Notes under the pieces: generated by a model
Database searches by the model: none
What the model was told of the DNA's origin: nothing
What the model saw: only the letters and a program-made list of their open reading frames with translations
Shown: positions 19,604-27,740 of the stretch, in pieces
Layout of the letters: each line of letters opens with the position of its first letter
Numbering within the stretch: position 1 is the stretch's first letter
Program-made: the position numbers and the translations under genes
NCBI RefSeq assembly: GCF_027925025.1
Contig: NZ_AP027058.1
Location: forward strand, 1,426,001-1,490,000
DNA from: Limnohabitans sp. MORI2
GTDB taxonomy: Bacteria; Pseudomonadota; Gammaproteobacteria; Burkholderiales; Burkholderiaceae_C
Length of the DNA: 64,000 bases
Direction: 5' to 3'

Positions 19604-20629
19604 ATGAAGTCGAAAAATCCACGTTCACGTGCCACAGGCCGCGTCACACTGGCCGATGTCGCGGCTTTGGCAAAAGTGAGCCCCATCACGGTATCGCGTG
19701 CGTTACGTGGTGAACGTGCCGTGGCTAGCGATTTGACCGAGCGAGTCAAAGCCGCTGCTGTGAAGCTGGGCTACACGCCTGACCCAGCCGCACGCGCCCT
19801 TGCCTCTCGCCACAGCGACCACGTGGCGGTGTTGATTCCGATGCTGTCGAACAACTTGTTTGTGGACGTGTTGGAGTCGATCCAAAAAACACTGCGCCAA
19901 GCGGGGTACCAAAGCTTGATTGGTATTACCCACTACAACACCCAAGAAGAAGAGCAACTCTTGCGAGAGCAGTTACAGCACCGCCCTGCTGGCATCTTGG
20001 TCACGGGTTTAGATCGCAGCGATGCGGCACGCACATTGATTGAAAAAAGTGGCATTCCCTGTGTGCACATGATGGAGCTCTCTCAAACACCCAATGTGCA
20101 CAGTGTGGGTTTTTCACAAACAGAAGCCGCGATTGCCTTGACAGAGCATCTGCTGCAACGTGGCCGCCAACGCATCGCCTTTGCCGCCGCACAGCTCGAT
20201 CCGCGCACCATGCAGCGCTTAGACGGATGGCGCAAAGCCTTGAAAACAGCCAAGCTGTATGACAAGACGCTGAGCTACACCAACAAGTCAGCGTCCTCCA
20301 TGGCCTTGGGTGGCGAAATGCTGGAGCACATCCTTGCGAACGACCCCAGCATTGATGCCATCTTTTTCTGCAACGATGACTTGGCGCAAGGCGCACTGCT
20401 GGCCGCACAGCGTTTGAAAATCAAAGTGCCGCAGCAGTTGGCCATTGCAGGCTTCAACGACCTCACGGGCAGTGACTTGATCGGCCCTGGTCTGACCACC
20501 ATCCGCACACCACGCGCTGCTATTGGTGAAGCAGCGGCCCAGATGCTGCTGAGTTTGATGCGCGAAGAGGATGTGCCCATGTCCAGCGTGGACGTGGGCT
20601 ACGAACTGATGGTGCGTGGAAGTACCTGA
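19604..20629 (+). CDS. gntR: LacI-family regulator, GntR-like
   Basis: This 341-residue protein has an N-terminal LacI helix-turn-helix (VTLADVAALAKVSPITVSRAL, residues about 14-34) and a periplasmic-binding-protein-like effector domain. Its sequence resembles the GntR gluconate repressors of the LacI family. It diverges from gntK-dctQMP across a spacer with two matching palindromes, which makes it the probable repressor of that operon. The start ATG 19604 precedes the HTH closely; a longer in-frame extension lies in non-coding sequence. The effector is probably gluconate or 6-phosphogluconate, by inference. It converges on the malK-type gene with only 3 nt between the two stops. Confidence 0.88.
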   Translation: MKSKNPRSRATGRVTLADVAALAKVSPITVSRALRGERAVASDLTERVKAAAVKLGYTPDPAARALASRHSDHVAVLIPMLSNNLFVDVLESIQKTLRQAGYQSLIGITHYNTQEEEQLLREQLQHRPAGILVTGLDRSDAARTLIEKSGIPCVHMMELSQTPNVHSVGFSQTEAAIALTEHLLQRGRQRIAFAAAQLDPRTMQRLDGWRKALKTAKLYDKTLSYTNKSASSMALGGEMLEHILANDPSIDAIFFCNDDLAQGALLAAQRLKIKVPQQLAIAGFNDLTGSDLIGPGLTTIRTPRAAIGEAAAQMLLSLMREEDVPMSSVDVGYELMVRGST

Positions 20630-20632
20630 GCG

Positions 20633-21694
20633 TTACAAACGCAAGCCAGAATTTTGGTCAAACCAAGTCACATGGTCAGCTTGAATCTCTAAGCCCACTG
20701 TGTCACCTGGACGCACCTGTGTTTGTGGCGTGGCACGCACAGTCACTTTGCCTGCGGGCGTATCAACCACCACATAAGTATCAGCACCTGTAGGCTCGAC
20801 CAAACTCACCGCACCACGCCATGCAGCGGTATCACTCAAACGGATGTGCTCGGGTCGCAAACCAAGCAGGGTTGGTTTGCTCGCATTGTCGGGTGAAGCC
20901 AAAGCCAACTTTGCACCTGCAATGGTGAACTCTCCAGCGGCAGACTGCCCCTCGATCAAGTTCATCGTGGGTGAACCAATGAACGTCGCCACATAGGTGT
21001 TGGCAGGTCGGTTGTAGATGTCATCGGGCGTGCCCAGTTGCTGCAACACACCACCTTTCATCACGGCGATACGGCTGCCCAGGGTCATGGCCTCGACTTG
21101 ATCGTGTGTGACATACACGCTGGTGATGCCGCTGAGCTGGTGCAAGCGTTTGATCTCGGCACGCATCTCCACACGCAACTTGGCATCGAGGTTGGACAAC
21201 GGCTCATCAAACAAAAACAGCTGCGGGTTACGTGCCAAAGCACGCCCCATCGCCACGCGCTGGCGTTGACCGCCTGAGAGCTGCGAGGGACGGCGGTCTA
21301 GTAAATGCTCAATCTGCAGCATGGCAGCCACTTCGGCAATGCGCGCTTGACGTTCGGCTTTGGGCACTTTGCGAATCTCCAAAGCAAAGCCAATGTTCTC
21401 AGCCACGCTCATCGTGGGGTACAGCGCATAGCTTTGAAACACCATCGCAATGTCGCGCTGCGCGGGTGGGACACCCACCACATTACGGTCTCCAATCGAG
21501 ATGCTGCCTTCCGTCGGTTCTTCCAAGCCCGCAATGATGTTGAGCAAGGTGGATTTACCGCAGCCCGAAGGCCCGACCAAAATCAAAAATTCACCGGGCG
21601 CTACATCGATGTCGATGCGTTTGAGTACCTCCACCGCGTTGTCACCCTTGCCAAAGCATTTACGAATGCCACTGATTTTCAATGCTGAAGACAT
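20633..21694 (-). CDS. Sugar ABC transporter ATP-binding protein (MalK/UgpC family)
   Basis: This is the ATPase of a CUT1 sugar importer. The 353-residue length includes a C-terminal TOBE/regulatory region typical of MalK-like proteins. Walker A GPSGCGKST is near residues 42-50, the signature LSGGQRQRVAMGRAL near 138, and Walker B LFLFDEPLSNLDAKLR follows. It is the last gene of a binding-protein/permease/permease/ATPase operon and lies 11 nt after the second permease. It ends 3 nt from the oppositely oriented LacI-family gene with no terminator between them. Confidence 0.93.
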   Translation of the reverse strand: MSSALKISGIRKCFGKGDNAVEVLKRIDIDVAPGEFLILVGPSGCGKSTLLNIIAGLEEPTEGSISIGDRNVVGVPPAQRDIAMVFQSYALYPTMSVAENIGFALEIRKVPKAERQARIAEVAAMLQIEHLLDRRPSQLSGGQRQRVAMGRALARNPQLFLFDEPLSNLDAKLRVEMRAEIKRLHQLSGITSVYVTHDQVEAMTLGSRIAVMKGGVLQQLGTPDDIYNRPANTYVATFIGSPTMNLIEGQSAAGEFTIAGAKLALASPDNASKPTLLGLRPEHIRLSDTAAWRGAVSLVEPTGADTYVVVDTPAGKVTVRATPQTQVRPGDTVGLEIQADHVTWFDQNSGLRL

Positions 21695-21705
21695 GTCTAT
21701 TCCTC

Positions 21706-22575
21706 TTAACCTTTCACAGCGCCGGCGGTCAGGCCACGCACAAAATATCGTCCGGCCACCACGTACACCAACATGGTGGGCAGGCCCGCAATCAATGCAG
21801 CGGCCATGTCCACGTTGTAGGCCTTGACGCTGCTGGTGGTGTTGGCCAAGTTGTTCAACCCCACGGTGATGGGTTTGGAATCCGCCCCACTAAAGGCCAC
21901 GCCAAACAAGAAGTCGTTCCAAATTTGGGTGAACTGCCAAATCAAAGTGACCATCACGATGGGCGTGGACATGGGCACGATGATGCGTAAAAAGATCATC
22001 CAAAAACCTGCGCCATCCATACGCGCTGCATTCAGTAAATCTTTGGGCACAGCGGCGTAGTAGTTGCGAAAGAACAAGGTGGTGCTTGGCAAACCTGCCA
22101 GTAAGTGAACCAAGATCAACCCTGCGATCGAGCTAGACATACCGAGCCAACCTAGCACTTGACTCATGGGCAGCAACACCACTTGAAATGGCATAAACAC
22201 ACCAAAGAGCAAAAATGCAAACAGCGTTTCGCTGCCGCGAAATTTCCAGAGGCTCAGCACATAGCCATTCAGCGCCCCCCAAGTGGTGGAAATCAACACC
22301 GCAGGAATGGTCATCCACACCGAGTTCCAAAAGAAGGGTTCTAGACCAGAGCATTGCGCACCGGTGCAAGCGGAGTCCCAGGCCAAGCGCCACGCATCAA
22401 AATTTATCCCACCTGGCAAACTGACCAAGCTGTTTTGGCGAATCTCGTCTGCATCTTTGAGTGAAGTCACAACCATCACATACAAAGGCGCTAAGAAAAA
22501 TGCAGCACCGATCAGCAATGTGCCGTACAGCAATGCGCGCGAGATCATCTGCATCGAAAAAAACTTAGTGCTCAT
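21706..22575 (-). CDS. Sugar ABC transporter permease (MalG/GtsC type)
   Basis: This is the second inner-membrane permease of the CUT1 importer, 289 residues with six predicted hydrophobic segments. The EAA loop that contacts the ATPase is visible as LLNAARMDGAGFWMIFLRIIVP near residue 190. It overlaps the upstream permease by 11 nt and precedes the ATPase gene by 11 nt. The combination with the neighbouring binding protein fits the GtsABC glucose/mannose systems best. Confidence 0.92.
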   Translation of the reverse strand: MSTKFFSMQMISRALLYGTLLIGAAFFLAPLYVMVVTSLKDADEIRQNSLVSLPGGINFDAWRLAWDSACTGAQCSGLEPFFWNSVWMTIPAVLISTTWGALNGYVLSLWKFRGSETLFAFLLFGVFMPFQVVLLPMSQVLGWLGMSSSIAGLILVHLLAGLPSTTLFFRNYYAAVPKDLLNAARMDGAGFWMIFLRIIVPMSTPIVMVTLIWQFTQIWNDFLFGVAFSGADSKPITVGLNNLANTTSSVKAYNVDMAAALIAGLPTMLVYVVAGRYFVRGLTAGAVKG

Positions 22576-23446
22576 GTGATTTACCTCGCAACTCGCTGTA
22601 CAGATAAGGCACCACCAAAGCAGCCACCGTAGCCAACATCATGGTGGCACTGGCAGCGCCCAAACCAATTTGCCCACGCGTAAAGCTCATGGCATACATG
22701 AAGGTCGCTGGTACGTCTGTGGCGTAACCTGGGCCACCCGAGGTCAAGGCCATGATCAAGTCAAAGCTCTTGATGGCGAGATGAGAAAGCACCATCAAGG
22801 TTGAAAAAAATACGGGTCGCAACGCAGGCAACACAATGCGCCAATAAATACGCGGTAGCGATGCCCCATCGATCTGCGCCGCTTTGATGATGCTGTCATC
22901 AATCCCGCGCAAGCCCGCCAAAAACAAAGCCATGGCAAAACCAGCCGACTGCCAAATGCCAGCAATAACCACGCAGTAAATCGCCATTTCGCTATCGACC
23001 AGCCAACCAAAACTGAAGCTTTCCCAGCCCCAGTCGTGCATGAGTTTTTCTAGGCCCATGCTGGGGTTAAGCAACCATTTCCAAGCCGTACCCGTCACCA
23101 CAAATGACAAGGCCATTGGGTAGAGATACACCGTGCGAATGAAACCTTCTGCACGCACTTTCTGATCCAACAGCACAGCGAGTAAGACACCAAGGGCCAT
23201 TGCACCGCCGACATAACCAATGCCAAAAATAGCGAGATTTTTCAGGGCCACCCACCAGCGGTCCATCTCCCAAAGCTTGGCGTATTGCGCCAAGCCCACC
23301 AATTCGTAATTGGGCAACATGCGCGACGCAGTGACGGACAACACGCCGTTCCAAATCATGAATCCATAGATGAACGCAAAACCAAGCACCAAGCCCGGGG
23401 CGACCACCAATTTGGGTATCAACGCTTCTATGCGATGCTTTTGCAT
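22565..23446 (-). CDS. Sugar ABC transporter permease (MalF/GtsB type)
   Basis: This is the first permease of the CUT1 importer, 293 residues with about six membrane segments. The EAA loop is visible as IKAAQIDGASLPRIYWRIVLP near residue 195. It begins after the attenuator-like hairpin that follows the binding-protein gene, and its end overlaps the next permease gene by 11 nt. Permease output is probably lower than that of the binding protein because of the hairpin. Confidence 0.92.
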   Translation of the reverse strand: MQKHRIEALIPKLVVAPGLVLGFAFIYGFMIWNGVLSVTASRMLPNYELVGLAQYAKLWEMDRWWVALKNLAIFGIGYVGGAMALGVLLAVLLDQKVRAEGFIRTVYLYPMALSFVVTGTAWKWLLNPSMGLEKLMHDWGWESFSFGWLVDSEMAIYCVVIAGIWQSAGFAMALFLAGLRGIDDSIIKAAQIDGASLPRIYWRIVLPALRPVFFSTLMVLSHLAIKSFDLIMALTSGGPGYATDVPATFMYAMSFTRGQIGLGAASATMMLATVAALVVPYLYSELRGKSHEH

Positions 23447-23476
23447 CTGAATGCCCTTTATTTATGCAACAAAAAA

Positions 23477-23498
23477 GGGAAAGGGTTACCCCTTTCCC
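23477..23498 (-). terminator. Intra-operon terminator/attenuator after the binding-protein gene
   Basis: GGGAAAGGG and CCCTTTCCC form a perfect 9-bp stem with a 4-nt loop. On the minus strand the stem is followed by six T residues, which is a canonical intrinsic terminator. It lies between the binding protein stop (23534) and the first permease start (23446). Partial read-through would give excess binding protein over membrane subunits. Confidence 0.85.
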
Positions 23499-23533
23499 GG
23501 CCGCTGATAAAAACTTCTAAACGATAAAAATTT

Positions 23534-24781
23534 TTACTTGGTGGCGGCAGCAGCCACGAGACGCTTTTGGCCTTCGTCAACGCTGATCTTGTCATCATTC
23601 CAGAACTGGCTGACCATATCTTTGATCGCACCTTCCGTGGCTGGTGAAATGGCCATGCCGTGGGCCACAGAGGGAACCAAGCCACCGGTCTTAGCGGTAT
23701 CCACAAAGTCTTTGCTTGAGAGCTTTGCGCAGTCGTCAAACTTGGCCATCGACATGTTCAAACGCACGGGGATGGATCCCTTGTTGAGGTTGAACACTTC
23801 TTGGAAGTCCGTGCTCATGATGGATGCAGCCAAATCGCCCTGTGCTTTTTGTGCGCCTGCATCTTTGAGCTTGAACATCGCAAATGAATCAACGTTGAAG
23901 GTGTAAGACTTGGCAGTACCTGGTGCTGCCGCACACAAGAAGTCCTTGCCTGGTTTTTTGCCTGCAGCGACAAACTCCCCTTTGGCCCAGTCACCCATGA
24001 ACTGAAAGCCTGCTTTGCCTTGCATGACCATCGCAGTGGCCAAGTTCCAATCGCGGCCAGGAGCAGCTGCGTCTGTGTAGCCCTTGATCTTGCGGAATGT
24101 CTCCAGCGACTTTTTCATGGTCGGGCTATTCAGCGCTTTGGGATCAAGCTTTACCAAGGCATCTTGATAAAACTTGGCACCACCCACACCCAACACCACG
24201 GATTCAAATGTCGTGAAGTCTTGCCAGTTTTGGCCACCATGTGCGACGGCGATGAAACCCGCTTTTTTGATCTTGTCGGCCGCAACGAAGAATTCGTCAT
24301 AGTTGCTTGGCATGGCAGAAACACCAGCTTTTTTAAGCACATCGGGGTTAGCCCATACCCAGTTGACACGATGCACGTTGACAGGTGCTGCAACATAGTT
24401 GCCTTTGTATTTCATGACATTGGCCACGACTTGTGGCAACAAGCTGTCCCACTTCTCAGCTTGAGCAACGCTATCCAAGTTGGCCAACACGCCTTCTTGT
24501 GCCCACTCTTGAATCGCTGGGCCTTTGATCTGTGCCGCAGAAGGCGGATTGCCCGCAACGACGCGGCTCTTCAACACAGTCATCGCGTTGTCGCCGCCGC
24601 CACCTGCTACAGCGAAATCCTTCCAAGCATGACCTTTGGTTGACATGATTTTTTTCAGCTCTGCAGCAGATTTAGCCTCACCACCCGATGTCCAGTAATG
24701 CAGAACTTCTACCTCACCCGCAACTGCAGCGGACATCGAGAAAGCTGCCGCACAGGCTAAAAACAGTTGATTCAATTTCAT
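23534..24781 (-). CDS. Periplasmic sugar-binding protein (GtsA type, CUT1)
   Basis: This is the solute-binding protein of a carbohydrate ABC importer. The 415-residue product from ATG 24781 has a Sec signal peptide (MKLNQLFLACAAAFSMSAA, cleavage near AVA-GEV). The mature start EVLHYWTSGGEAKSAAELK and the later GGGGDNAMTVLKSRVVAGN are typical of the glucose/mannose-binding GtsA group in SBP family 1. A 15-residue in-frame extension upstream is rejected because the signal peptide starts at this Met. It heads the operon and diverges from the SDR gene. Glucose as substrate is inferred from similarity and the glk/zwf cluster. Confidence 0.9.
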   Translation of the reverse strand: MKLNQLFLACAAAFSMSAAVAGEVEVLHYWTSGGEAKSAAELKKIMSTKGHAWKDFAVAGGGGDNAMTVLKSRVVAGNPPSAAQIKGPAIQEWAQEGVLANLDSVAQAEKWDSLLPQVVANVMKYKGNYVAAPVNVHRVNWVWANPDVLKKAGVSAMPSNYDEFFVAADKIKKAGFIAVAHGGQNWQDFTTFESVVLGVGGAKFYQDALVKLDPKALNSPTMKKSLETFRKIKGYTDAAAPGRDWNLATAMVMQGKAGFQFMGDWAKGEFVAAGKKPGKDFLCAAAPGTAKSYTFNVDSFAMFKLKDAGAQKAQGDLAASIMSTDFQEVFNLNKGSIPVRLNMSMAKFDDCAKLSSKDFVDTAKTGGLVPSVAHGMAISPATEGAIKDMVSQFWNDDKISVDEGQKRLVAAAATK

Positions 24782-24812
24782 AAGAATGTCTCGCTCTAAA
24801 AATGTGTTGATA

Positions 24813-24865
24813 CTTGAATTGACCATTCAAGCTGATCAATTCTTACTTAATCAATTAAATTGATT
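24813..24865. promoter_or_regulatory. Palindrome cluster in the divergent spacer of the Gts-type importer and SDR genes
   Basis: The AT-rich spacer 24782-24911 contains three good inverted repeats. CTTGAAT/ATTCAAG has a 5-nt centre (24813-24831). GAATTGA/TCAATTC has a 13-nt centre (24816-24842). AATCAATTAAATTGATT (24849-24865) is a perfect palindrome around one base. Such a cluster between divergent genes is likely to bind one or more regulators. No regulator gene lies next to it. Confidence 0.5.
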
Positions 24866-24911
24866 TATTAGGTTTATCCCTAGGTTTCAACATCATGATT
24901 AAACTTATCTC

Positions 24912-25679
24912 ATGAATACACGCAATAACTCACACGCCAACCGACTTTTAAATAAGGTCAGCCTCATCACAGGCGCAGCACAAGGTATCGGCTTAGCAAC
25001 AGCCTTCAAATTCGCGAAAGAAGGCGCCATCGTCATCGTGTGTGACGTGAAGCAAGCCGCCGTCGATGAAGCTGTCAAACAATGCCTTGCGACAGGCGCT
25101 CAGGCTGTGGGTTTTGTGGTGGATGTGACGCAGCGCGACATGGTGGATGCCACCGTCAAAACCGTGCTCGAAAAATTTGGTCGCATCGATGTATTGGTGA
25201 ATAACGCAGGCATCACCCAAGATGCACGTTTGCAAAAAATGACGCTGGAGCAGTTTGACCGCGTGATCGATGTCAACTTGCGCGGCGTATTTCATTGCGC
25301 ACAAGCCGTGACCGACGCCATGGTGGCGCAAGGCAGTGGCGTGATTTTGAATGCCTCATCCGTTGTAGGCATCTACGGCAACTTTGGTCAAACCAACTAC
25401 GCAGCCACCAAGTTTGGTGTGATTGGTTTCACCAAAACATGGAGCCGCGAACTCGGCCCTAAAGGCATTCGCGTGAATGCGGTAGCACCCGGTTTTATTG
25501 CAACACCCATCCTGAATACGATCCCAGAGAAAGTGATTCATGAGATGCAAGAGCGCGTGCCTTTGAAACGCTTGGGTCAACCCGAAGACATTGCCAATGT
25601 GTATGCCTTCTTGGCCAGCGATGAAGCTTCTTACATCAACGGCACGGTGATTGAAGTTGCTGGCGGATTGACCATATGA
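24912..25679 (+). CDS. Short-chain dehydrogenase/reductase (FabG-like)
   Basis: This 255-residue classical SDR has the cofactor-binding TGAAQGIG near residue 20, NNAG near 97, the catalytic Ser in [10 protein letters not shown] near 145 and the Tyr-x-x-x-Lys as YAATK near 158. The closest family type is 3-oxoacyl-ACP reductase FabG, but many FabG-like SDRs act on sugars or polyols. Its position opposite a sugar importer makes a sugar dehydrogenase role possible. Its stop overlaps the start of a chromate-family transporter gene by ATGA, so the two are coupled. The substrate is not identifiable from sequence. Confidence 0.85.
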   Translation: MNTRNNSHANRLLNKVSLITGAAQGIGLATAFKFAKEGAIVIVCDVKQAAVDEAVKQCLATGAQAVGFVVDVTQRDMVDATVKTVLEKFGRIDVLVNNAGITQDARLQKMTLEQFDRVIDVNLRGVFHCAQAVTDAMVAQGSGVILNASSVVGIYGNFGQTNYAATKFGVIGFTKTWSRELGPKGIRVNAVAPGFIATPILNTIPEKVIHEMQERVPLKRLGQPEDIANVYAFLASDEASYINGTVIEVAGGLTI

Positions 25680-26263
25680 CCGCCTCACACAGCGCCGCAC
25701 CCAACACCCCAAAAAGCAAATCAGATTTATTCTGGTCGTTCACCTTCCTTGCGCTGCAAGGTTTTGGTGGTGTCTTGGCTGTCGTTCAACGCGAGTTGGT
25801 AGACAAAAAACAGTGGCTCACTTTAGATGAGTTTGTTGAAGACTGGGCCGTCGCCCAAATCATGCCAGGCCCCAATGTGGTGAACCTCTCCCTCATGATT
25901 GGAGGACGTTGCTTTGGTTTGTCGGGCGCGCTGGCTGCGTTGGCTGGTTTGCTGTTAGCTCCCACCATCGTCGTGCTGTTACTCGCAGCTGCCGTGGCTG
26001 GTTTTGCAGACACCGCCACAGCACAAGGCATGTTGCGTGGCATGGGCGCAGTGTCGGCGGGGCTGATTGCAGCCGTGGGCATCAAGCTGATGGGCGCACT
26101 CAAGAACAACCCGATGGGCATGATGACCTGCATTGCCATTGGTGCCCTCACCTTCATCGCCATTGGCTTGCTGCGATTGCCTTTGGCTTGGGTGTTACTC
26201 AGCCTTGGACCTTTGGCCAGCGTGTGGGCGGCGCATTGCATCAAACAGCGAGGTACTGCCTGA
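25676..26263 (+). CDS. Chromate-family transporter, first half-size subunit
   Basis: This 195-residue membrane protein is a single CHR domain, as found in short-chain chromate transporter pairs. The N-terminal [19 protein letters not shown] and [17 protein letters not shown] (about residue 60) are family signatures. About five or six hydrophobic segments follow. It overlaps the SDR gene upstream (ATGA) and the second CHR gene downstream (TGATG). The family is named for chromate efflux, but short CHR pairs are widespread and many have no proven substrate; the coupling to an SDR is not typical of chromate resistance. Confidence 0.88.
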   Translation: MTASHSAAPNTPKSKSDLFWSFTFLALQGFGGVLAVVQRELVDKKQWLTLDEFVEDWAVAQIMPGPNVVNLSLMIGGRCFGLSGALAALAGLLLAPTIVVLLLAAAVAGFADTATAQGMLRGMGAVSAGLIAAVGIKLMGALKNNPMGMMTCIAIGALTFIAIGLLRLPLAWVLLSLGPLASVWAAHCIKQRGTA

Positions 26264-26856
26264 TGCTCGATCTGTCTTTGGCCGATTGGCTTTCGCTTTT
26301 CACCCACTTCATGTCACTCTCGCTCTTGGCCGTGGGCGGAGCCATCACCACCGCGCCTGATATTCACCGCTACTTGGTGGATGAAACGCATTGGTTAAGC
26401 GATGAGCAGTTCACATCCTCCATCGCACTCGCACAAGGTGCACCTGGACCCAACGTGATGTTCATCGCCCTCATGGGCTGGAACGTCGGCCTCAACGCCG
26501 CAGGTGGCTTAGGCGCGGGCTGGTCTGCTGTGGCACTGGCTCTGTGGGGCGTGTGCGTCACCATGATCGGCATCTTGATTCCTTCTTGCACCCTCACCTT
26601 TGTGGCTACGCGCTGGGCACATCAAAACCGCGAGATGCTAGCTGTCAAAGCCTTCAAAGCCGGCATGGCACCACTCGTCATTGCGCTGCTCATTGCCACC
26701 GGCTGGTTGCTCACAGGCAAACACGAAAACCCCGCACAAGACTGGCCGATGTGGGCTGTCTCAGCCATCAGCACTTTGGTTGTTTGGAAAACAAAAACGC
26801 ACCTGTTGTGGCTCTTAGGTGCTGGCGCATTACTAGGCGCGCTAGGCTGGATCTAA
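26263..26856 (+). CDS. Chromate-family transporter, second half-size subunit
   Basis: This 197-residue protein is the partner CHR domain. It shows LAVGGAITTAPDIHRYLVDE near residue 21 and ALAQGAPGPNVMFIALMGW near 55, the second-domain versions of the family motifs. ATG 26263 overlaps the first subunit's stop, giving a strictly paired stoichiometry. The frame is open far upstream within the first subunit gene, but that part is not related. The gene ends just before a long-hairpin element and the convergent rlmB gene. Confidence 0.88.
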   Translation: MLDLSLADWLSLFTHFMSLSLLAVGGAITTAPDIHRYLVDETHWLSDEQFTSSIALAQGAPGPNVMFIALMGWNVGLNAAGGLGAGWSAVALALWGVCVTMIGILIPSCTLTFVATRWAHQNREMLAVKAFKAGMAPLVIALLIATGWLLTGKHENPAQDWPMWAVSAISTLVVWKTKTHLLWLLGAGALLGALGWI

Positions 26857-26874
26857 AAAAACGCAGGCCGTAGT

Positions 26875-26962
26875 CTTCGGCTATTCGGTATGGGCCGAGA
26901 CAGATTTCTGGTACCCCAGCATGAGGTCTCGGCCCATACCGAATAACCGAAGCAAGCCCAGC
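26875..26962 (+). repeat. Long-hairpin intergenic element, copy 3
   Basis: Arms 26875-26901 and 26926-26952 pair at 26 of 27 positions; the only mismatch (C/A) is 7 nt from the base, as in copy 1. The 24-nt loop contains the core GATTTCTGGTAC, C, CCAGCATGAG at 26903-26925, matching copies 1 and 2 except at one Y position. The stem sequence is unrelated to theirs. The tail AAGCAAGCCCAGC (26950-26962) matches copy 2 at 12 of 13 positions. It sits between convergent genes and could also terminate transcription. Confidence 0.85.
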
Positions 26963-26970
26963 AAAAAAAA

Positions 26971-27720
26971 TCAACCGACCGTGCGTTGACGACGTGCCTC
27001 ATACAAGCACACGCCACTGGCGACTGACACGTTCAAGCTCTCCACACCGCCACACATCGGAATGCTGATGAGCTCGTCACACGTCTTGCGCGTGAGCTGT
27101 CGCATGCCATCACCTTCAGCACCCAACACCAAAGCCGTTGGACCTTTGAGGTCGACTTGGTACAGCGTTTTGGGGGCATCATCGCTGGTGCCGATGATCC
27201 AGATATTGCGTTCTTTCAGCTCATTCAAAGTACGGGCCAAATTGGTCACCATGAAATACGGCACTGTCTCAGCCGCGCCACTGGCCACTTTGGCCACGGT
27301 GGCATTGATGCCCACCGCATGGTCTTTGGGCGCGATCACCGCATGCGCACCTGCGCCATCGGCGCAACGCAAACACGCGCCAAGGTTGTGCGGATCGGTC
27401 ACGCCGTCAAGCACCAAAATCAACGGGGCTTCGACTTTTTCAATGCCTTCGAGCAATTCATCCAACGAATGCACTTGCTTGATTTCATTCACACGCGCCG
27501 CCACACCTTGGTGGCCGTGACCACCTGAGAGCTTGGCCAAACGTGGGCCGTCAGCCTCAATCAAACGCACACCTGCTTCGGTCGCGCGCTCGATGAATTG
27601 ACGCATGCGCGCATCGCGACGCGTGGGGTCAAAGTAAATTTCAATGATGGATTGCGGCGCTGTTTTGACGCGCACGCCAACGGCATGAAAACCGAAGAGA
27701 ACTTTTGGGGCTGAAGACAT
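26971..27720 (-). CDS. rlmB: 23S rRNA (guanosine2251-2'-O)-methyltransferase
   Basis: RlmB is the SpoU-family enzyme that 2'-O-methylates G2251 of 23S rRNA. The 249-residue product has the N-terminal substrate-binding region and the SPOUT motifs: LDGVTDPHNLGACLRCAD near residue 105, ALVLGAEGDGMR near 195 and ESLNVSVASGVCLYE near 225. It sits 18 nt after ybbA in genome order on the same strand. The window shows nothing unusual in it. Confidence 0.95.
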   Translation of the reverse strand: MSSAPKVLFGFHAVGVRVKTAPQSIIEIYFDPTRRDARMRQFIERATEAGVRLIEADGPRLAKLSGGHGHQGVAARVNEIKQVHSLDELLEGIEKVEAPLILVLDGVTDPHNLGACLRCADGAGAHAVIAPKDHAVGINATVAKVASGAAETVPYFMVTNLARTLNELKERNIWIIGTSDDAPKTLYQVDLKGPTALVLGAEGDGMRQLTRKTCDELISIPMCGGVESLNVSVASGVCLYEARRQRTVG

Positions 27721-27740
27721 AGGGCTTGATTATCCCTTGC

